A stretch of DNA of 64,000 nucleotides from Rubrivivax gelatinosus IL144 (GTDB lineage: Bacteria > Pseudomonadota > Gammaproteobacteria > Burkholderiales > Burkholderiaceae_C). The stretch spans positions 4,340,001-4,404,000 of the forward strand of contig NC_017075.1 in NCBI RefSeq assembly GCF_000284255.1, read 5' to 3'. Below are positions 15,902-24,599 of this stretch, piece by piece. The position numbers and the translations under genes were made by a program. Numbering within the stretch: the first letter of the stretch is position 1; each line of letters begins with the position of its first letter. The notes beneath the pieces were generated by a model. The model was not told where the DNA came from, searched no databases, and was given only the letters and a program-made list of their open reading frames with translations.

Positions 15902-16954
15902 TCAGTGCGAGGCGCGGCGCTCGACCAGTTCGCGCAGCGCCGCCGGCAGCGGCGCGCGCAGCCGCGCGCCCAGCGCCGCTTCGTGGCGCTGCCAGAGCAC
16001 GCCGGCGGCGACGAAGCCCAGGCCGATCGCCGTCAGCGCCACCGGGAACAGCAGGCTGTCCTTGAACACCGTGCTCGCGAGGTGACCGAGGTAGAACGCG
16101 ACGCCCAGGCCGCCGAACACCGCGAACACCCGGCGCGACAGCGCCGCGCCGGTGGCGATCAGCAGCAGGTTGATCGCGGCATAGACGGCCTTGCCGAGTT
16201 CGCTGTCCGAGTCCATCGCGCTCAGCCCACCCCAGAAGCTGGCGACGCCGACGATGTAGAGCCAGAACGCGAAATCGAGCGTCGCGCGCGAGCGCACGTC
16301 GACCCACAGCGCGACGACCATCAGCGCTGCGCCGTAGGCCAGCGAGATGCGCTTGCCCTCGTCGGAGAAGAAGCCGGCGGTGTCGCCGCCCAGCAGCATC
16401 GGCACCAGGTCCATGCCCATATACCAGAGCGTCACCGCCACCGGCATGACGATGAACGGCAGCCGCCAGCGCCACAGCGCGACGACGCCGGCGGCCAGCG
16501 TCGCCAGTTCCATCAGCAGCCAGCGCCAGTCGATTCGCGTGTGGAAGGCGCGGTACTGCTGCGCCGGGTCGTCGTCGGACCAGTAGCCCAGCAGGTGCTG
16601 CGCGCCGTAGACCGCCAGCGGCACCAGCGCGATCGCCAGCGCCGCGGTGATGCCGGCCGGCAACGACTGCCGGCGGTGCAGCAGCGCCTCGGTCAGCGCC
16701 ACCGCGACGGCGACGTAGCCCAGCGCGATGCCCAGCAGCCCGGCGCCGCCCAGGCGCTGCCAGCCCAGCGTCATGAACAGCGTCATCGCGCCGATCGCGA
16801 TCAGGCCGCCCAGGTAGTACAGGATGTGCGCCGGCTTGAAGCCGGGCGTCTCGCGCTGGCGTTCGACCAGGAAGGCCCAGAGCCCGTCGGCCTGTTCGCG
16901 CGACAGCAGGCCGCGAGCCGTGGCGTCGGCAAGTTCACCTCGTGTGATCTGCAT
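15902..16954 (-). CDS. Polytopic membrane protein, DUF2157-like
   Basis: The 350-residue protein has a soluble start (ITRGELADATARGLLSREQA) resembling a short helical DUF2157-type domain, followed by about ten hydrophobic helices to residue 320. The function of such proteins is not known. The ATG at 16954 has a CTCCTGGA-like site upstream. A TTG five codons earlier is the alternative. It stands alone: 114 bp separate it from the M48 gene, and 49 bp from the end of the response regulator upstream on the same strand, which may read into it. Confidence 0.7.
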   Translation of the reverse strand: MQITRGELADATARGLLSREQADGLWAFLVERQRETPGFKPAHILYYLGGLIAIGAMTLFMTLGWQRLGGAGLLGIALGYVAVAVALTEALLHRRQSLPAGITAALAIALVPLAVYGAQHLLGYWSDDDPAQQYRAFHTRIDWRWLLMELATLAAGVVALWRWRLPFIVMPVAVTLWYMGMDLVPMLLGGDTAGFFSDEGKRISLAYGAALMVVALWVDVRSRATLDFAFWLYIVGVASFWGGLSAMDSDSELGKAVYAAINLLLIATGAALSRRVFAVFGGLGVAFYLGHLASTVFKDSLLFPVALTAIGLGFVAAGVLWQRHEAALGARLRAPLPAALRELVERRASH

Positions 16955-17003
16955 TCCAGGAGTCCGCAACGGCGCCCGGCGCCGACGCGGCGACGATAGC
17001 CGA

Positions 17004-17633
17004 CTAGACCTGGATCAGCCCCCAGCGCAGCGCGACCAGCGTGAGCTCGGACTGGTTGCCCGCACCCAGCTTCTGCTTCACGTGGTACAGGTGGGTGCCG
17101 ACGGTGCTGGTCGACAGCTTCAGGTCCTCGGCGATCTCGGCGACGCTGCGGCCGCGTGCGAGCTGCAGGAAGACCGAGAACTCGCGTTCGCTCAGCGCCT
17201 CGGCCGGGCTCGGGTCGCCCTTGACCTGGACCATCGCCAGCGCGCGTGCCGTCTGCGCGTCGACATAGGCCTCGCCGCGTGCGACCGCGGCCACCGCGGC
17301 GATCAGCGCCTCGGGCGCGGCGCGTTTGGTCAGGTAGCCCAGCGCGCCGGCGCGCAGCACACGCTGCGGGTGGGCGGTGTCCTCGTGCGCCGAGAGCACC
17401 AGGATGCGCAGCTTCGGGTCCTGCGCGAGCAGGCGGCGCACGGCGTCCAGTCCGCCCATGCCGGGCATCGCCAGGTCCATCACGACGACGTCGGGCTTGA
17501 GCCGCGGCGCCGTGCTGCAAGCCTCCTCGCCGCTGTCGCATTCGCCGACGACCTCGACGCCGGCATTGGCCAGCAGCATGCGGAAACCCATGCGCACCAG
17601 CGCATGGTCGTCGACGAGCATCACGCGGGTCAT
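17004..17633 (-). CDS. NarL/LuxR-type response regulator
   Basis: The 209-residue protein has a receiver domain with acidic pair Asp8-Asp9, phospho-acceptor Asp53 in VVVMDLAMPGMGG, and the conserved lysine in GYLTKRAAP. A C-terminal LuxR helix-turn-helix follows (ALSEREFSVFLQLARG and STVGTHLYHVKQKLG). It is a DNA-binding output regulator. It overlaps the kinase gene by 4 nt, so the two are a cognate pair. Its place 2.5 kb from pqqA suggests control of methanol-oxidation genes, as for MxaYX-type systems, but the target is not shown. Confidence 0.92.
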   Translation of the reverse strand: MTRVMLVDDHALVRMGFRMLLANAGVEVVGECDSGEEACSTAPRLKPDVVVMDLAMPGMGGLDAVRRLLAQDPKLRILVLSAHEDTAHPQRVLRAGALGYLTKRAAPEALIAAVAAVARGEAYVDAQTARALAMVQVKGDPSPAEALSEREFSVFLQLARGRSVAEIAEDLKLSTSTVGTHLYHVKQKLGAGNQSELTLVALRWGLIQV

Positions 17634-19027
17634 GCGGGTCTTTCGGCAAGCGGCGCCTCGGCGCTCGCGGGTTCGGGGGCTTCGACGGCAGTGCGCGGCA
17701 GGGACAGGCAGAGTTCGGCGCCGCCGCCGGGCGCAGGCGCCAGCGTCACCGTGCCGCCCAGCGCCTCGGCGCGTTCGGCGATCCAGCGCAGGCCGTAATG
17801 GCCGGCACGCGGCGCGCCGCCGTCGGGCAGGCCGCGGCCGTCGTCGCGCAGGCGCAGCGTCACCGCGTCGGCCTCGGCGGCGACCCGCAGCACGAGGCGC
17901 TGCGCGCCGCCGTGGTTCAGCGCGTTGGTCAGGCCTTCCTGCGCCGCGCGGTACAGCGCCAGCGCGGCTTCGGGTGCCAGGCGCAGCGCACCGAGTTCGA
18001 CCGCCACCTCGACGGCGACGCCGGCGTGCGCGGCGCGCGTGCGTTCGGCCAGGTCGTCCAGCGCCTCGGCCAGGCCGAAGGCGTCCAGCACCAGCGGCGC
18101 TAGCCGCGGGATGATGCCGTGCATCGCGTCGTACAGCCGCGAGGCTTCGCCGGCGATCAGGCGCGCGGCCTGCGTCGTGTCGGCGTCGGCGCCGGGGCGC
18201 TGGGCGATCGACAGCGCGATCGCGCGCATCGCCGTCACCGACTGGCCGAACTCGTCGTGCAGCTCGCGCGCGATGCGCCGGCGCTCGTCCTCGACCTGGC
18301 GGTCGACCCAGCGTGCCAGTTCGCGCCGGTCCGACAGCTCGCTCTCGGCGCGCAGCGCCCGGCGTTCGCTCTCCAGCCGCTGCGCGACCTCGCCGACCAT
18401 GCGGTTGAAGGCCTCGCCGATGGCGCCGGCCTCGCGCCCGGGCAGCGGCGGCAGCACGACGTCGAAACGCCCGGCCTGCAGCGCCTCCAGCGCCTGCACG
18501 ATGCGTCCGAAGGGCCGCACGGTGCGCCGCACCAGCAGGTCGACGAGCACGTTGACGACGAGCAGCAGCACGACCGCGCCGGCGACCAGGCGCACCAGAT
18601 AGTCCCAGGCATCCAGCACCGCACGCGAGGCGTTGGAACGCACCTCCAGCCGGCCGTCGGGGAAGTCGACCGCCTGCAGCGCGGGCTCGGGCGCCATCAG
18701 GCGTTCGAACCAGTCCGGCGCGTCGCGCCCGGCCTTGTAGGCCGACGGCGGCGAGCGGTAGAGCACCGTGCCGTCGCCGTCGTACAGCGTCAGGTCGTTG
18801 CTGCGGATGCGGCCGATGCCTTGCAGATAGGCCAGCATCGCCGGCGTGCCCTGGGCGGCGTAGCGCAGCGCGGTGCGGTTGAGCAACTGCGCGGCGACGC
18901 GGTTGGCGGCGACCACCTCCTCGTGCACCGAGGCACGCAGCACCCAGCCCTGCAGCGCGACGACGGCGGCGGCGAAGAGCAGCGTCAGCCCGCCGACGAT
19001 GAGCCGGATCTGCGCGCTGAGCGTCAT
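17630..19027 (-). CDS. Sensor histidine kinase (HisKA_3, NarX/DegS-like) with periplasmic loop
   Basis: The 465-residue protein has a membrane helix at about 8-28, a periplasmic region of roughly 130 residues, and a second helix near 165-185. A HAMP domain follows, then the H-box RRIARELHDEFGQS and an ATPase domain with EGLTNALNH and a GRGLP box. It phosphorylates the adjacent regulator. The periplasmic domain shows no recognisable ligand motif. The start overlaps the end of the upstream hydrolase gene (4 nt) and its stop overlaps the regulator, giving a hydrolase-kinase-regulator unit. Confidence 0.92.
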   Translation of the reverse strand: MTLSAQIRLIVGGLTLLFAAAVVALQGWVLRASVHEEVVAANRVAAQLLNRTALRYAAQGTPAMLAYLQGIGRIRSNDLTLYDGDGTVLYRSPPSAYKAGRDAPDWFERLMAPEPALQAVDFPDGRLEVRSNASRAVLDAWDYLVRLVAGAVVLLLVVNVLVDLLVRRTVRPFGRIVQALEALQAGRFDVVLPPLPGREAGAIGEAFNRMVGEVAQRLESERRALRAESELSDRRELARWVDRQVEDERRRIARELHDEFGQSVTAMRAIALSIAQRPGADADTTQAARLIAGEASRLYDAMHGIIPRLAPLVLDAFGLAEALDDLAERTRAAHAGVAVEVAVELGALRLAPEAALALYRAAQEGLTNALNHGGAQRLVLRVAAEADAVTLRLRDDGRGLPDGGAPRAGHYGLRWIAERAEALGGTVTLAPAPGGGAELCLSLPRTAVEAPEPASAEAPLAERPA

Positions 19028-19998
19028 GCGCCGCCGCCGAAGTCGCCCTGCGCGACCAGCGCCGCGAGCGCGGCGACGCTGGCGGCGGCCATCGCCGGGT
19101 GCGCCGGGTCGTGGCCGGCACCCGGCACCCAGCGCAGCGTGGCCGCCGGCAGCGCCGCGGCGAGCGCACGCGCGCCGTCGGGGCGGCAAACACGGTCGTC
19201 GTCGGCGTGCAGCAGCAGCGTCGGGACCGCCGGCACGGCGGCGCAGCGCGCCAGCAGCGGCCGCTCGCGCAGCCAGCAGCCGTGGCGCAGGTAGTGCACC
19301 TGCACGCAGTAGCGGTCGGCCAGGGCCGCGGCGTCTTCGCCCTGCACCGGGCCGCGGTCGCCGGCCGACGAGGACAGCGCACGCTCCCAACGCCGCCAGG
19401 CCAGCGCGGCGGCTTCGGCGTGTTCGCCGTGCAGCGCCTGCTGCAGCGCCGCCAGCAGCTCCGGCACGGCGACCCCGGCCGGCACGTCGGCCGCGTCGAC
19501 CAGCGCCGCCCAGGCGGCCGGCGCGAGCGACGCGTCGAAGAAGGCGGCGAGGTCCTCGTCGCGGCCGAGAAAGGCCGAACGCAGCAGCAGCGCGTCGACG
19601 GCCCCGGGTTCGTCGGCGGCGTGGGCGACGGCCAGCGTCGCGCCCCAGGAGCCGCCGACGACGGTCCAGCTTGTGATGCCGAGTTCACGCCGCAGCGTGC
19701 GCAGGTCGGCGAGCAGGTGATCGGTGGTGTTGCGCACGGTGGTGCCACGCGGTCGGCTCGCGCCCGCGCCGCGCTGGTCAGGCACCAGCACCCGCCAGCG
19801 CGCCGGATCGAAGACACGCGCCAGCAGCGCCGACCCGCCCGAGCCCGGCCCGCCGTGCAGCACCAGCGCCGGGCGGCCGCCGGCGGCGCCCCATTCGCGC
19901 AGCGCCAGCACGTGGCCGTCGCCCGTCACCCACTCGTGCACGCGGCGCGGCGCGGTCTCGGCAATCAGGGGGCTGGGCTCGGCCATCACCCGACCCAT
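19024..19998 (-). CDS. Alpha/beta hydrolase, proline-iminopeptidase-like (S33)
   Basis: The 324-residue protein has the oxyanion motif LHGGPGSGG, DQRGAGASRP, the nucleophile elbow GGSWGATLA, and later HADDD and GAGHDPAHP for the acid and histidine. This combination is typical of prolyl aminopeptidases, which release N-terminal proline from peptides in the cytoplasm. It is transcribed away from pqqA with about 165 bp between them and overlaps the sensor kinase gene. Two in-frame ATGs (19998, 19986) are possible, neither with a clear ribosome site. A role in trimming PQQ-precursor peptides is a speculation from position only. Confidence 0.8.
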   Translation of the reverse strand: MGRVMAEPSPLIAETAPRRVHEWVTGDGHVLALREWGAAGGRPALVLHGGPGSGGSALLARVFDPARWRVLVPDQRGAGASRPRGTTVRNTTDHLLADLRTLRRELGITSWTVVGGSWGATLAVAHAADEPGAVDALLLRSAFLGRDEDLAAFFDASLAPAAWAALVDAADVPAGVAVPELLAALQQALHGEHAEAAALAWRRWERALSSSAGDRGPVQGEDAAALADRYCVQVHYLRHGCWLRERPLLARCAAVPAVPTLLLHADDDRVCRPDGARALAAALPAATLRWVPGAGHDPAHPAMAAASVAALAALVAQGDFGGGA

Positions 19999-20124
19999 TC
20001 TGTCCAGCGCCGCGGCCAACACCAGGGGAGTTTCATGAATTTCACGAGGGCCGATTCATGGCCGGGGGGCTGTGAGCGCGGCGGGCGCGCAGCGACCATG
20101 GCTCACGGGAACACGAGTCCCGCG

Positions 20125-20140
20125 CGCACCGTCCGGTGCG
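20125..20140. promoter_or_regulatory. Inverted repeat in the pqqA leader
   Basis: CGCACCG and CGGTGCG (7-bp perfect arms, 2-nt spacer) end 25 nt before the pqqA ATG. It could be an operator or an RNA hairpin close to the ribosome site TAGGAG at 20153-20158. The rest of the 19999-20165 gap shows no gene. Confidence 0.4.
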
Positions 20141-20165
20141 TGCCCACACCGTTAGGAGACACACG

Positions 20166-20249
20166 ATGCAGACCCCGCAATGGCAGACCCCGACCGCCAT
20201 CGACTGGCGCTTCGGCTTCGAGATCACCCTCTACGTCGCGGCGCGCTGA
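20166..20249 (+). CDS. pqqA: PQQ precursor peptide
   Basis: This 27-residue peptide ends RFGFEITLYVAAR. Its Glu19 and Tyr23 (ExxxY) are the two residues that PqqE cross-links and that become PQQ. The ribosome site TAGGAG (20153-20158) sits 7 nt ahead of the ATG. The N-terminal part (MQTPQWQTPTAIDW) is somewhat longer than the common 22-24 residue PqqA. It is 43 bp from pqqB and starts the pqqABCDE operon. Confidence 0.93.
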   Translation: MQTPQWQTPTAIDWRFGFEITLYVAAR

Positions 20250-20292
20250 CGCCGCCGGCCGGCGCCCCGCGCCGGCCTCCCCGCATCGCACC

Positions 20293-21213
20293 ATGCGCAT
20301 CCACATCCTCGGCTCGGCCGCCGGCGGCGGTTTCCCGCAGTGGAACTGCAACTGCCGCCAGTGCGACGGCGTGCGCCGCGGCACGCTGCGCGCCAAGCCG
20401 CGCACGCAGTCGGCTATCTTCGTCGCACCCGATGGCGGCGCGGACGGCGTGCTGTTCAATGCCTCGCCCGACCTGCTGCAGCAGATCAAGGCCAACCCGG
20501 TGCTGCAGCCGGCGCGCGGCGTGCGCGACACGGCGATCGCCGCGGTGATGCTGGTCGACGGCCAGGTCGACCATGCGACGGGGCTGTTGATGCTGCGCGA
20601 GCGCGCACTGCCGCTGCCGCTGTGGTGCACCGACCCGGTGGCCGAGGACCTGACGCAAGGCCTGCCGCTGCTGCGGGTGCTGGGCCATTTCTGCGGCGTC
20701 GAACGCCACGTGGTCGAGCCCGACGGCCGCGCGTTCACCATTCCCGGCGTCGCCGGGCTGCAGTTCCGTGCCATCGCGCTGGCGAGCAAGGCCGCGCCCT
20801 ACTCGCCGCACCGCGACGCGCCGGTGCCCGGCGACAACGTCGGCGTGCTGATCGAGGACACGGCTCGCGGCCGCAGCGTCTTCTACGCGCCGGGGCTGGG
20901 GGAGATCACGCCGCCGCTGTTCGACCTGATGTGCGGCGCCGACGCGGTGCTCGTCGACGGCACCTTCTGGACCGACGACGAGATGATCCGCCTCGGCCTG
21001 TCGAAGAAGACCGCACGCGACATCGGCCACCTGCCGCAGTCCGGCCCCGGCGGCATGCTCGAGTGGCTGGACCGGCTGCCGGCGCGCACGCGGCGCCTGC
21101 TCATCCACGTCAACAACACCAACCCGATCCTCGACGAGGACTCGCCCGAACGCGCCGAGCTGGCGCGCCGCGGCGTCGAGGTCTGCGAGGACGGCCAGAC
21201 CGTCGAACCATGA
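20293..21213 (+). CDS. pqqB: Pyrroloquinoline quinone biosynthesis protein PqqB
   Basis: The 306-residue protein begins [20 protein letters not shown], the diagnostic PqqB start with a CNC cysteine pair, and carries the metallo-beta-lactamase-type core. [21 protein letters not shown] and HVNNTNPIL are all conserved. PqqB hydroxylates or oxygenates the cross-linked precursor (recent biochemistry, from memory). It is cytoplasmic. The ATG at 20293 follows pqqA, and the stop overlaps pqqC (ATGA). Confidence 0.96.
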   Translation: MRIHILGSAAGGGFPQWNCNCRQCDGVRRGTLRAKPRTQSAIFVAPDGGADGVLFNASPDLLQQIKANPVLQPARGVRDTAIAAVMLVDGQVDHATGLLMLRERALPLPLWCTDPVAEDLTQGLPLLRVLGHFCGVERHVVEPDGRAFTIPGVAGLQFRAIALASKAAPYSPHRDAPVPGDNVGVLIEDTARGRSVFYAPGLGEITPPLFDLMCGADAVLVDGTFWTDDEMIRLGLSKKTARDIGHLPQSGPGGMLEWLDRLPARTRRLLIHVNNTNPILDEDSPERAELARRGVEVCEDGQTVEP

Positions 21214-21917
21214 GCACACCCTGGACCCGCGACGAGTTCGAGGCCCGGCTGCGCGAGCGCGGCAAGGCCTATCACATCCACCACCCGTTCAACGTCATGC
21301 TCAACACCGGGCGCGCGACGCCGGAGCAGGTGCGCGGCTGGGTCGCCAACCGCTTCTGCTACCAGGTGGCGATTCCCGTGAAGGACGCGGCCATCCTCGC
21401 CAACTGCCCCGACCGCGAGGTGCGGCGCGGCTGGGTCCAGCGCATCCTGGATCACGACGGCTTCGAGATCGGCGGCCTGCGCGACCCCGGCGGCATCGAG
21501 GCCTGGCTGCGCCTGGGCCAGGCCGTCGGGCTGACGCGCGAGGAAGTGCTGGACGAACGCCACGTGATCCCGGCGCTGCGTTTCGCCGTCGACGCCTACG
21601 TCAACTTCGCGCGCCGCGTGCACTGGCAGGAGGCAGTGTGCTCCTCGCTGACCGAACTCTTCGCGCCCGAGATCCACAAGCAGCGCCTGGCCACCTGGCC
21701 CCAGCACTACCCCTGGATCGAGCCCGAGGGACTGGCCTATTTCCGCAACCGCGTCAGCCAGGCCCGGCGCGACGTCGAGCAGGGGCTGGCGATCACGCTG
21801 GCGCACTTCACGACGCAGGCCCAGCAGCAGCGCGCGCTGGACGTGCTGCAGTTCAAGCTCGACATCCTCTGGGCGATGAACGACGCGATGGCGCAGCGTT
21901 ACGGCGTGACCGCATGA
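21210..21917 (+). CDS. pqqC: Pyrroloquinoline-quinone synthase
   Basis: The 235-residue all-helical oxidase contains [39 protein letters not shown] and [18 protein letters not shown], which supply the conserved active-site His, Tyr and Arg residues. It performs the last ring closure and eight-electron oxidation to PQQ without a metal or cofactor. It overlaps pqqB and pqqD by 4 nt each. Length and motifs are normal. Confidence 0.96.
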   Translation: MSTPWTRDEFEARLRERGKAYHIHHPFNVMLNTGRATPEQVRGWVANRFCYQVAIPVKDAAILANCPDREVRRGWVQRILDHDGFEIGGLRDPGGIEAWLRLGQAVGLTREEVLDERHVIPALRFAVDAYVNFARRVHWQEAVCSSLTELFAPEIHKQRLATWPQHYPWIEPEGLAYFRNRVSQARRDVEQGLAITLAHFTTQAQQQRALDVLQFKLDILWAMNDAMAQRYGVTA

Positions 21918-22201
21918 GCGCCAGCACCGCGACGCTGGACAGCCGGCCACGCCTGGCACGCGGTTTCCGCTTCCAGTGGGAGCCGGCGCAGGGCTGCCAC
22001 GTGCTGCTCTACCCCGAAGGCATGGTCAAGCTCAACGGCAGCGCCGGCGCGATCCTGGAGCGCTGCGACGGCGAACGCCGCATCGCCGACATCGCCGCCG
22101 AGCTGCAAGCCGTCTTCGCGGCGCCCGAACTCGCCGCCGACGTGCTGGCTTTCGTCTCGATGGCCGGCGAGCGCCGCTGGCTGGCCTGGGACGGCGCATG
22201 A
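21914..22201 (+). CDS. pqqD: PQQ biosynthesis peptide chaperone PqqD
   Basis: The 95-residue protein has the RiPP-recognition fold: [30 protein letters not shown], written here as consecutive short motifs ([26 protein letters not shown]), then [12 protein letters not shown]. PqqD binds PqqA and presents it to the radical-SAM enzyme PqqE. The start overlaps the pqqC stop and its stop overlaps pqqE, so the stoichiometric partners are translationally coupled. It is separate from pqqC, whereas some methylotrophs have a pqqCD fusion. Confidence 0.95.
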   Translation: MSASTATLDSRPRLARGFRFQWEPAQGCHVLLYPEGMVKLNGSAGAILERCDGERRIADIAAELQAVFAAPELAADVLAFVSMAGERRWLAWDGA

Positions 22202-23316
22202 CGGCGCCGCGCCCGGGCCCGCCGCTGTGGCTGCTGGCCGAGCTCACCTACCGCTGCCCGCTGCACTGCGTGTTTTGCTACAACCCGGTGGACTACGCGG
22301 CGCAGCCCGACGAACTCTCCACCGCCGACTGGCTGCGCGTGCTGCGCGAGGGCCGCGAACTCGGCGCCGTGCAGTGCGGCTTCTCCGGCGGCGAGCCGCT
22401 GCTGCGCGAGGACCTCGAGGACCTCGTCGCCGAAGCCCACCGCCTGGGCTACTACACCAACCTGCTGACCTCCGGCGTCGGCCTGACGCCCGAACGTGCC
22501 GCGGCGCTGAAGGCCGCCGGGCTGGACCACGTGCAGCTGTCGTTCCAGGACTCGACGCGCGAGAGCAACGACTTCCTCTCGCACACCAAGACCTTCGAGC
22601 TGAAGCAGCGTGTCGCCGAGACGATCCGCGCCCACGGCTGGCCGATGGTGATGAACGTCGTGCTGCACCGGCTCAACATCGATCACGTCGACCGCATCAT
22701 CGAGATGGCGCACCGGCTGGGCGCCGAGTACGTCGAACTCGCGAACACGCAGTACTACTCCTGGGCCTACCTGAACCGCGCGCAGCTGCTGCCGACGCGC
22801 GAGCAGCTGCGCCACGCCGAGGCCGTCACCGACGCCTGGCGCACGAAGCTGGGCGACGAGATGCGCCTCTTCTTCGTCGCGCCCGACTGGCACGAAGGCC
22901 GGGCCAAGAAGTGCGTCAACGGCTGGGGCAGCATGTTCCTGACCGTCACGCCCGACGGCACCGCCCTGCCCTGCCACACCGCGAAGATGCTGCCCGGTCT
23001 GGCCTTCCCGAACGTGCGCGAGATGTCGCTGCGTTCGGTCTGGTTCGAGAGCGAAGGCTTCGCGCGCTACCGCGGCACCGGCTGGATGAAGGAGCCCTGC
23101 GCGAGCTGCGAGAAGAAGGAAGAAGACCTGGGCGGCTGCCGCTGCCAGGCGTATCTCGTCGCCCACGACCCCGAGGCCGCCGACCCGGTGTGCCCGAAGA
23201 GCCCGCAGCACGGCCTGATCACCGAGGCGGTGGCGCGCGCCGAAGCCGGCGTCGTCGAGCAGCCGCTGGTCTTCCGCGGCCCGGCCGAGTCGCGGCGGCT
23301 GGCCGGCGTGCGCTGA
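22198..23316 (+). CDS. pqqE: PqqA peptide cyclase (radical SAM)
   Basis: The 372-residue protein has the radical-SAM cluster motif CPLHCVFC near residue 20, the GFSGGEPLLRED SAM-binding motif, and a C-terminal SPASM region with cysteines in CVNGWG, CHTAKMLPGL and CASCEKKEEDLGGCRC for auxiliary iron-sulfur clusters. It makes the Glu-Tyr carbon bond in PqqA. It is last in pqqABCDE. The stop lies 19 bp from the converging cytochrome gene. pqqF/G proteases are not in the window. Confidence 0.97.
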   Translation: MTAPRPGPPLWLLAELTYRCPLHCVFCYNPVDYAAQPDELSTADWLRVLREGRELGAVQCGFSGGEPLLREDLEDLVAEAHRLGYYTNLLTSGVGLTPERAAALKAAGLDHVQLSFQDSTRESNDFLSHTKTFELKQRVAETIRAHGWPMVMNVVLHRLNIDHVDRIIEMAHRLGAEYVELANTQYYSWAYLNRAQLLPTREQLRHAEAVTDAWRTKLGDEMRLFFVAPDWHEGRAKKCVNGWGSMFLTVTPDGTALPCHTAKMLPGLAFPNVREMSLRSVWFESEGFARYRGTGWMKEPCASCEKKEEDLGGCRCQAYLVAHDPEAADPVCPKSPQHGLITEAVARAEAGVVEQPLVFRGPAESRRLAGVR

Positions 23317-23335
23317 GGCGCCGCCGGCCCGGCCC

Positions 23336-24037
23336 TCACCTGGACATCACGTAGGCCGCCAGCGCCTTCATCTGGGCGTCGTTCAGCGCCTGGGCCTCGG
23401 ACTTCATCACGTTGCCGTGGCGGCGCAGCGGGGTCTTGAAGGCCTGCAGCTGGCGGAAGACGTACTCGGCGTGCAGCCCCGCCAGGCGCGGCGCGGCGCC
23501 GTCGCCCTGGGCATTCGTGCCGTGGCAGCTGGTGCAGGCGCGCACCGTGTGGTCGCCGACGCCCTGCTCGAAGATCTGCTTGCCTTCGGCCTCCAGCTTG
23601 GCGTTGCGCGACTTGCCCGGCAGCGGCGTCTGCGCGGCGTAGTAGTCGGCCAGGCCTTCGATCTGCTCGTCGGTCAGCAGCGCCGAGATGCCCCACATGT
23701 AGGCCTGGATGTCGGTCTCGGCGCGCGCCTGGTCGCGGAAGTCCTTCATCTGCCGGATCATGTAGTCGCGCGTCTGGCCGGCCAGCGCCGGGTAGAGCTT
23801 GTGCGTGCTGCGGCCGAAGTCGCCGTGGCAGGAGGCGCAGACGTGCACCGCACGCTGCACCGCCGGCAGCTCCGATTTGCCCGCCGGCGACGGCGTGCTC
23901 GCCGGGTTCTGCGCCCAGGCGGCACAAGCCACGAGCGACAGCACGGCAGCCAGCCCGGCCCGCAGCGGGCGGCGGCGCGCGGCAGGCGCGTGGTCGTGGG
24001 CCGTGGCCGGGAGAGGGAGTGCAGTCTCGCTTCGCAT
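23336..24037 (-). CDS. Exported dihaem c-type cytochrome (cytochrome c4-like)
   Basis: The 233-residue precursor has an N-terminal signal segment ending near AAWAQ and two CxxCH haem sites, CASCH (around residue 70) and CTSCH (around 170), in a pseudo-twofold arrangement like cytochrome c4. It should carry electrons in the periplasm, plausibly from XoxF/XoxG to the terminal oxidase. It is the last gene of the minus-strand xox cluster, 43 bp after the thioredoxin-like gene. The N-terminus before the hydrophobic stretch is long, so a later start cannot be excluded. Confidence 0.88.
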   Translation of the reverse strand: MRSETALPLPATAHDHAPAARRRPLRAGLAAVLSLVACAAWAQNPASTPSPAGKSELPAVQRAVHVCASCHGDFGRSTHKLYPALAGQTRDYMIRQMKDFRDQARAETDIQAYMWGISALLTDEQIEGLADYYAAQTPLPGKSRNAKLEAEGKQIFEQGVGDHTVRACTSCHGTNAQGDGAAPRLAGLHAEYVFRQLQAFKTPLRRHGNVMKSEAQALNDAQMKALAAYVMSR

Positions 24038-24080
24038 GATGGTGGACCCTGGTTGAATCGATGGCGCCGCCCGCGGCGCC

Positions 24081-24599
24081 CTACTGTTCGAGCCGGAGGA
24101 TCTCCAGCTGCTCGGGAACGGTCTCGAAAGTGCCGGTGCCCGCGGGCATCGGCATCAACGGCCGCGCCTGGCCGTCGAGCAGCCAGACGCTGGGATAGAC
24201 GAGCTGGCGCGCACGTTCGTCGCCCAGCGCACGCTGGAACTCGGCATAGGCCTGCGGCCGCGGCCCGGTCTGCAGCCACAGCTTGTCGGCGTGGGTCGCC
24301 AGGCTGCTGCGCAGGTCGACGACGATCCAGGCCTTGGCGAACTCGGGCACCAGCTCGGTGGCGTGCTGCTCGAGGAAACGCTCGTAGCGCTTGCAGAAGG
24401 CGCAGTCGTGCGCGCCGAGGTAGACGTAGAGCCGCCGGTTCTCGCGCCGCGCCCGTTCCAGCGCCGGGCGCAGGTCGTACTCCTGGTGGCCGTCGACGGT
24501 GCGCGGCTGGACGACCAGCGGCGCGTAGGCCGCCGGTACGCCGGCCAGCACGCCGCCGGCGGCCAGCGCCAGCGTCGCGAGCAGCAGGCGGCGCCTCAT
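24081..24599 (-). CDS. Exported thioredoxin-like protein of the xox cluster
   Basis: The 172-residue protein has a signal peptide (to about residue 26) and then a thioredoxin-type core, LYVYLGAHDCAFCKRYERF, whose CAFC is a CxxC redox pair. A PSVWLLDGQ segment takes the place of the usual cis-proline region. It is expected to act in the periplasm, perhaps in disulphide handling for XoxF, which has an adjacent-cysteine disulphide, or for the SoxYZ-like carrier. It overlaps the carrier gene by 4 nt. The specific partner is inferred. Confidence 0.8.
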   Translation of the reverse strand: MRRRLLLATLALAAGGVLAGVPAAYAPLVVQPRTVDGHQEYDLRPALERARRENRRLYVYLGAHDCAFCKRYERFLEQHATELVPEFAKAWIVVDLRSSLATHADKLWLQTGPRPQAYAEFQRALGDERARQLVYPSVWLLDGQARPLMPMPAGTGTFETVPEQLEILRLEQ

